From Pseudomonadota bacterium (lineage in GTDB: Bacteria > Pseudomonadota > Alphaproteobacteria > Rhizobiales > Hyphomicrobiaceae): a stretch of 16,163 nucleotides of DNA. Of this stretch, positions 14,361-16,163 are shown piece by piece. A program made the translations under genes and the position numbers. The stretch is from positions 1 to 16,163 of the forward strand of contig JAEZBZ010000256.1 in assembly GCA_023412745.1 (NCBI GenBank), in the 5' to 3' direction. The notes below the pieces were generated by a model. It had not been told where the DNA came from. It did not search any database and saw only the letters and a list, made by a program, of their open reading frames with translations. Each line of letters opens with the position of its first letter. The first letter of the stretch is position 1.

Positions 14361-15611
14361 CTACGCCATGGTGCAAACGTTCTCTTCCTTGGTGGCCGCG
14401 ATGATCTCCAGATCTTCGTTCGGCCCCGGTGTCGGCGGACCGGGCTTGTAGATGTCCCACTGGTTTTTCATGTCCGCCGCTTTCAGTGCTTCGACGGCGT
14501 ACATCTCGTGCATGAGCTGGTGATCGTAGGCGCGGAAATAACCTTCGCGGGTTTTCAGCAGATCGAACTTCGCGCCTTTTTCAAGGTGCTCGATGAGTTT
14601 CGGCGCTTCGATAGATTTGGCGTCATTCATCGACTGCGTGAGAATTTTCAGCGCGATGTAGTCGCCCCAGGCCTGGTTTTCCGGCGGCTTGCCGTACTTT
14701 TTCGTGAAGGCCGCGACGAACGCCTTCGAGCCTGGGGTTTCGATCATGTGGTGCCAGACCAGCGGCCACGTGCCGAAGAAGTTGCCCTGTCCCGCGCCCC
14801 ACGCGACGGCGGTATCGAAGCCAAAACCGGCAACCGGGAAATCGAGCCCGAATTCCGAGTATTGCTTGAGGAAGTTGGTGATCTGCACGCCGGCGAGGTT
14901 GGATACGACGAGATCGGGCTTCGCATTGCGGATCTTGACGAGGAACGCCGAGAAGTCCGCCGCATCGGTCGGCACCAGTTCGTCGGCCGCGAACGTGCCG
15001 CCGTTGGCTTCCATGAACCGCTTGGCGACTTTCAACAGATCGTGGCCGAAGGCGTAGTCGGCGGTCAGCGAATACCACTTCTTGCCCTTGACCTGGTTCT
15101 GCGCCAGCAGCGCGCGGCCCACGGTCTTTACGTACATCGAGTTCTGGCTCTCGACGTGGAACATGTACTTGTTGCAGTTGGAGCCGCGCAGCGCGTCGGA
15201 ATTGGCGCCGGTATTGACGAACAGGTTCTGCGTCCGCTGGGCGACTTGCGCGATCGTCAGCGCGGTGGCGGACGAGATTTCGCCGACGATACACGCGACC
15301 TTGTCGCGTTCGATCATGCGTTCGGCCTTGGTCGAGGCGGTTTGCGGGTTGACCGAGTCTTCCTTCAAAAGCTCGATTTTACGGCCGAGAACGCCGCCAT
15401 TGCCGTTAATTTCTTCCACCGCCAGATCGGCGGCCTGGACGGCAAAATCGCCCAACGTACCGAGAAACCCGGTGCGCGGGGTGAGGTGGCCGATCCTGAT
15501 GACATCGGACTGCGCGCGGGAAATGGCCGGGAAGCCGGTAACACCGATGGCCGCCACGCCGGCAGCCCCCTTGAGAACGCTACGGCGCGACAGCGCTTTT
15601 GTGCTGGTCAT
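14361..15611 (-). CDS. Periplasmic branched-chain amino acid type binding protein (Tat-exported)
   Basis: A 416-residue receptor of the Leu/Ile/Val-binding family (Peripla_BP_6). The N-terminus carries a twin-arginine signal, SRRSVLKGAAG at 8-18, followed by a mild hydrophobic stretch and a likely cleavage after SRA at 31-33. The mature protein begins DVIRIGHLTPRTGFLGTLGDFAVQAADLAVEEIN, the usual first strand and helix with its ligand-contacting loop, then VACIVGEISSATALTIAQVAQR (105-126) and LFVNTGANSDALRG (129-142). The first gene of the liv operon, it should deliver ligand to LivH and the LivM part of the fusion. AGGAGG lies seven bases before ATG 15611. The ligand cannot be told from sequence; in alphaproteobacteria such receptors also serve aromatic acids, amides and urea. 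The C-terminal end (EENVCTMA) carries a lone cysteine. Confidence 0.9.
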   Translation of the reverse strand: MTSTKALSRRSVLKGAAGVAAIGVTGFPAISRAQSDVIRIGHLTPRTGFLGTLGDFAVQAADLAVEEINGNGGVLGRKIELLKEDSVNPQTASTKAERMIERDKVACIVGEISSATALTIAQVAQRTQNLFVNTGANSDALRGSNCNKYMFHVESQNSMYVKTVGRALLAQNQVKGKKWYSLTADYAFGHDLLKVAKRFMEANGGTFAADELVPTDAADFSAFLVKIRNAKPDLVVSNLAGVQITNFLKQYSEFGLDFPVAGFGFDTAVAWGAGQGNFFGTWPLVWHHMIETPGSKAFVAAFTKKYGKPPENQAWGDYIALKILTQSMNDAKSIEAPKLIEHLEKGAKFDLLKTREGYFRAYDHQLMHEMYAVEALKAADMKNQWDIYKPGPPTPGPNEDLEIIAATKEENVCTMA

Positions 15612-15634
15612 GTTGTTTCCTCCTGGACTCGCCG

Positions 15635-15648
15635 CCGGATTTTTCCGG
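15635..15648 (-). promoter_or_regulatory. Short hairpin in the leader of the liv operon
   Basis: CCGGA (15635-15639) and TCCGG (15644-15648) pair around a TTTT loop (AAAA in the transcript). It lies just before the strong AGGAGG at 15619-15624 of the binding-protein gene. It may be a minor leader fold or a weak end signal for the upstream gene; it is not followed by a T-run. Confidence 0.3.
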
Positions 15649-15674
15649 TCGTGCGGGACAAGAGAAATGCGAAA

Positions 15675-16163
15675 TCAGGCGTCCCGCTGGGCCAAAGATT
15701 CCGTGCTTCCCAGCGTGATGGAGGGCGCTGACGTTGTCCAGCCCCTTTCTAACGTATGCGGTTGGTCCGTATTCGCTGCACTGCAAACCGGCATGCGCGG
15801 TCCGGCCAGCAACGGCCTGCCGACGTACTCGTCGAGTTCGCGGCGCCACCACAGCCGCGCAGGTTCGGCGAGGTTGACGACGCGGCGGCTGGCTTCATCC
15901 TCTCGGCGATAGCGCGGATGATGCCGCCACAAGCGCCATGCTGTCAGATAGCGAAGCCGGGTTGCGCGCGACCAGCCGATGCACGATCGGACGCCGGGCA
16001 GCCTGCGCATGGAGCCGACGAACGAACGATGCCGTCCGCCGAAGTATTTCCAGTACCAGCTCCCGAACGCGAGATCCGCGATGCGCACCCACAGGCGGCG
16101 CACGACGGGCACCAGGAACGCGATGGGGAATATGATCAGCATGGAATGCAGGTAGACTTGGCT
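15675..16163 (-). CDS. 3' part of an unidentified membrane-associated protein gene
   Basis: An open frame on the minus strand runs in from the right edge and stops at 15675. It opens with SQVYLHSM and then a hydrophobic helix (LIIFPIAFLVPVV) followed by RRLWVRIADLAFGSWYWKYFGG, typical of a helix that ends at the cytoplasmic face. A Met at 16142 could be a start, but it has no good ribosome binding site and coding-like sequence continues upstream, so the gene is probably cut by the window. The remainder is rich in Arg and Trp, with no motif I recognise. G/C at third codon positions is high for about 115 codons and drops in the last 40 (about 15790 onwards), so the true end may have been lengthened by a frameshift or stop loss. 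It is read in the same direction as the liv operon, 63 bases upstream. Confidence 0.5.
   Translation of the reverse strand, partial: SQVYLHSMLIIFPIAFLVPVVRRLWVRIADLAFGSWYWKYFGGRHRSFVGSMRRLPGVRSCIGWSRATRLRYLTAWRLWRHHPRYRREDEASRRVVNLAEPARLWWRRELDEYVGRPLLAGPRMPVCSAANTDQPHTLERGWTTSAPSITLGSTESLAQRDA

Noticed and set aside
14508..15731. 407-codon open frame on the plus strand
   Set aside because: It is antisense to the binding-protein gene, which has a full Tat signal and family motifs; treated as a shadow.

Overview
The window reads as the chromosome of an alphaproteobacterium, most likely a Rhizobiales member near Bradyrhizobium, Rhodopseudomonas or Afipia. That is an inference from high-GC codon use, several protein families that look typical of the group (an HNH nuclease with an N-terminal LVLNADFRPLSYYPLSLW block, an OlsB-like acyltransferase, a Tat-exported Liv-type binding protein) and a CtrA-type TTAA-N7-TTAA box. 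No IS element, prophage, CRISPR array, tRNA or rRNA was seen. The content looks like core or mildly accessory chromosome rather than an island.

Layout. 1-3.6 kb: a small unknown gene (+) faces a cluster read leftwards: an AlkA-type DNA glycosylase, a phospholipase/carboxylesterase-type hydrolase and, after a wider gap, an HNH nuclease. A GluQ-type glutamyl-Q tRNA(Asp) synthetase gene diverges from the glycosylase. 3.7-5.9 kb (+): a membrane-anchored DUF1287 protein lacking the expected catalytic cysteine, then an AT-rich 251-base intergenic stretch with an 18-base perfect palindrome and a CtrA-like box, then a small single-pass membrane protein. 5.9-10.6 kb (-): a PRISE-type short-chain reductase (progesterone-5-beta-reductase/iridoid-synthase-like), an OlsB-like ornithine-lipid N-acyltransferase and a large hybrid histidine kinase with one degenerate and one intact receiver. 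Transcription runs kinase, then olsB, then reductase. 10.8-15.6 kb (-): a complete branched-chain amino acid type (HAAT) ABC importer in the order binding protein, LivH permease, then one 838-residue polypeptide that fuses LivM, LivG and LivF. The right edge holds the 3' part of an unidentified membrane-associated gene on the same strand as the importer.

How they work together. The liv genes form one import machine: a Tat-exported periplasmic receptor, a LivH/LivM permease pair and two ATPase domains covalently tied to LivM. Glycosylase and esterase are 24 bases apart and are probably co-transcribed; HNH may follow in the same unit. No obvious multi-gene defence or biosynthetic system is visible. 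The most unusual items are the LivM-LivG-LivF fusion, the cysteine-less DUF1287 protein and its regulatory-looking downstream region, and the bacterial PRISE-family reductase next to a lipid acyltransferase.
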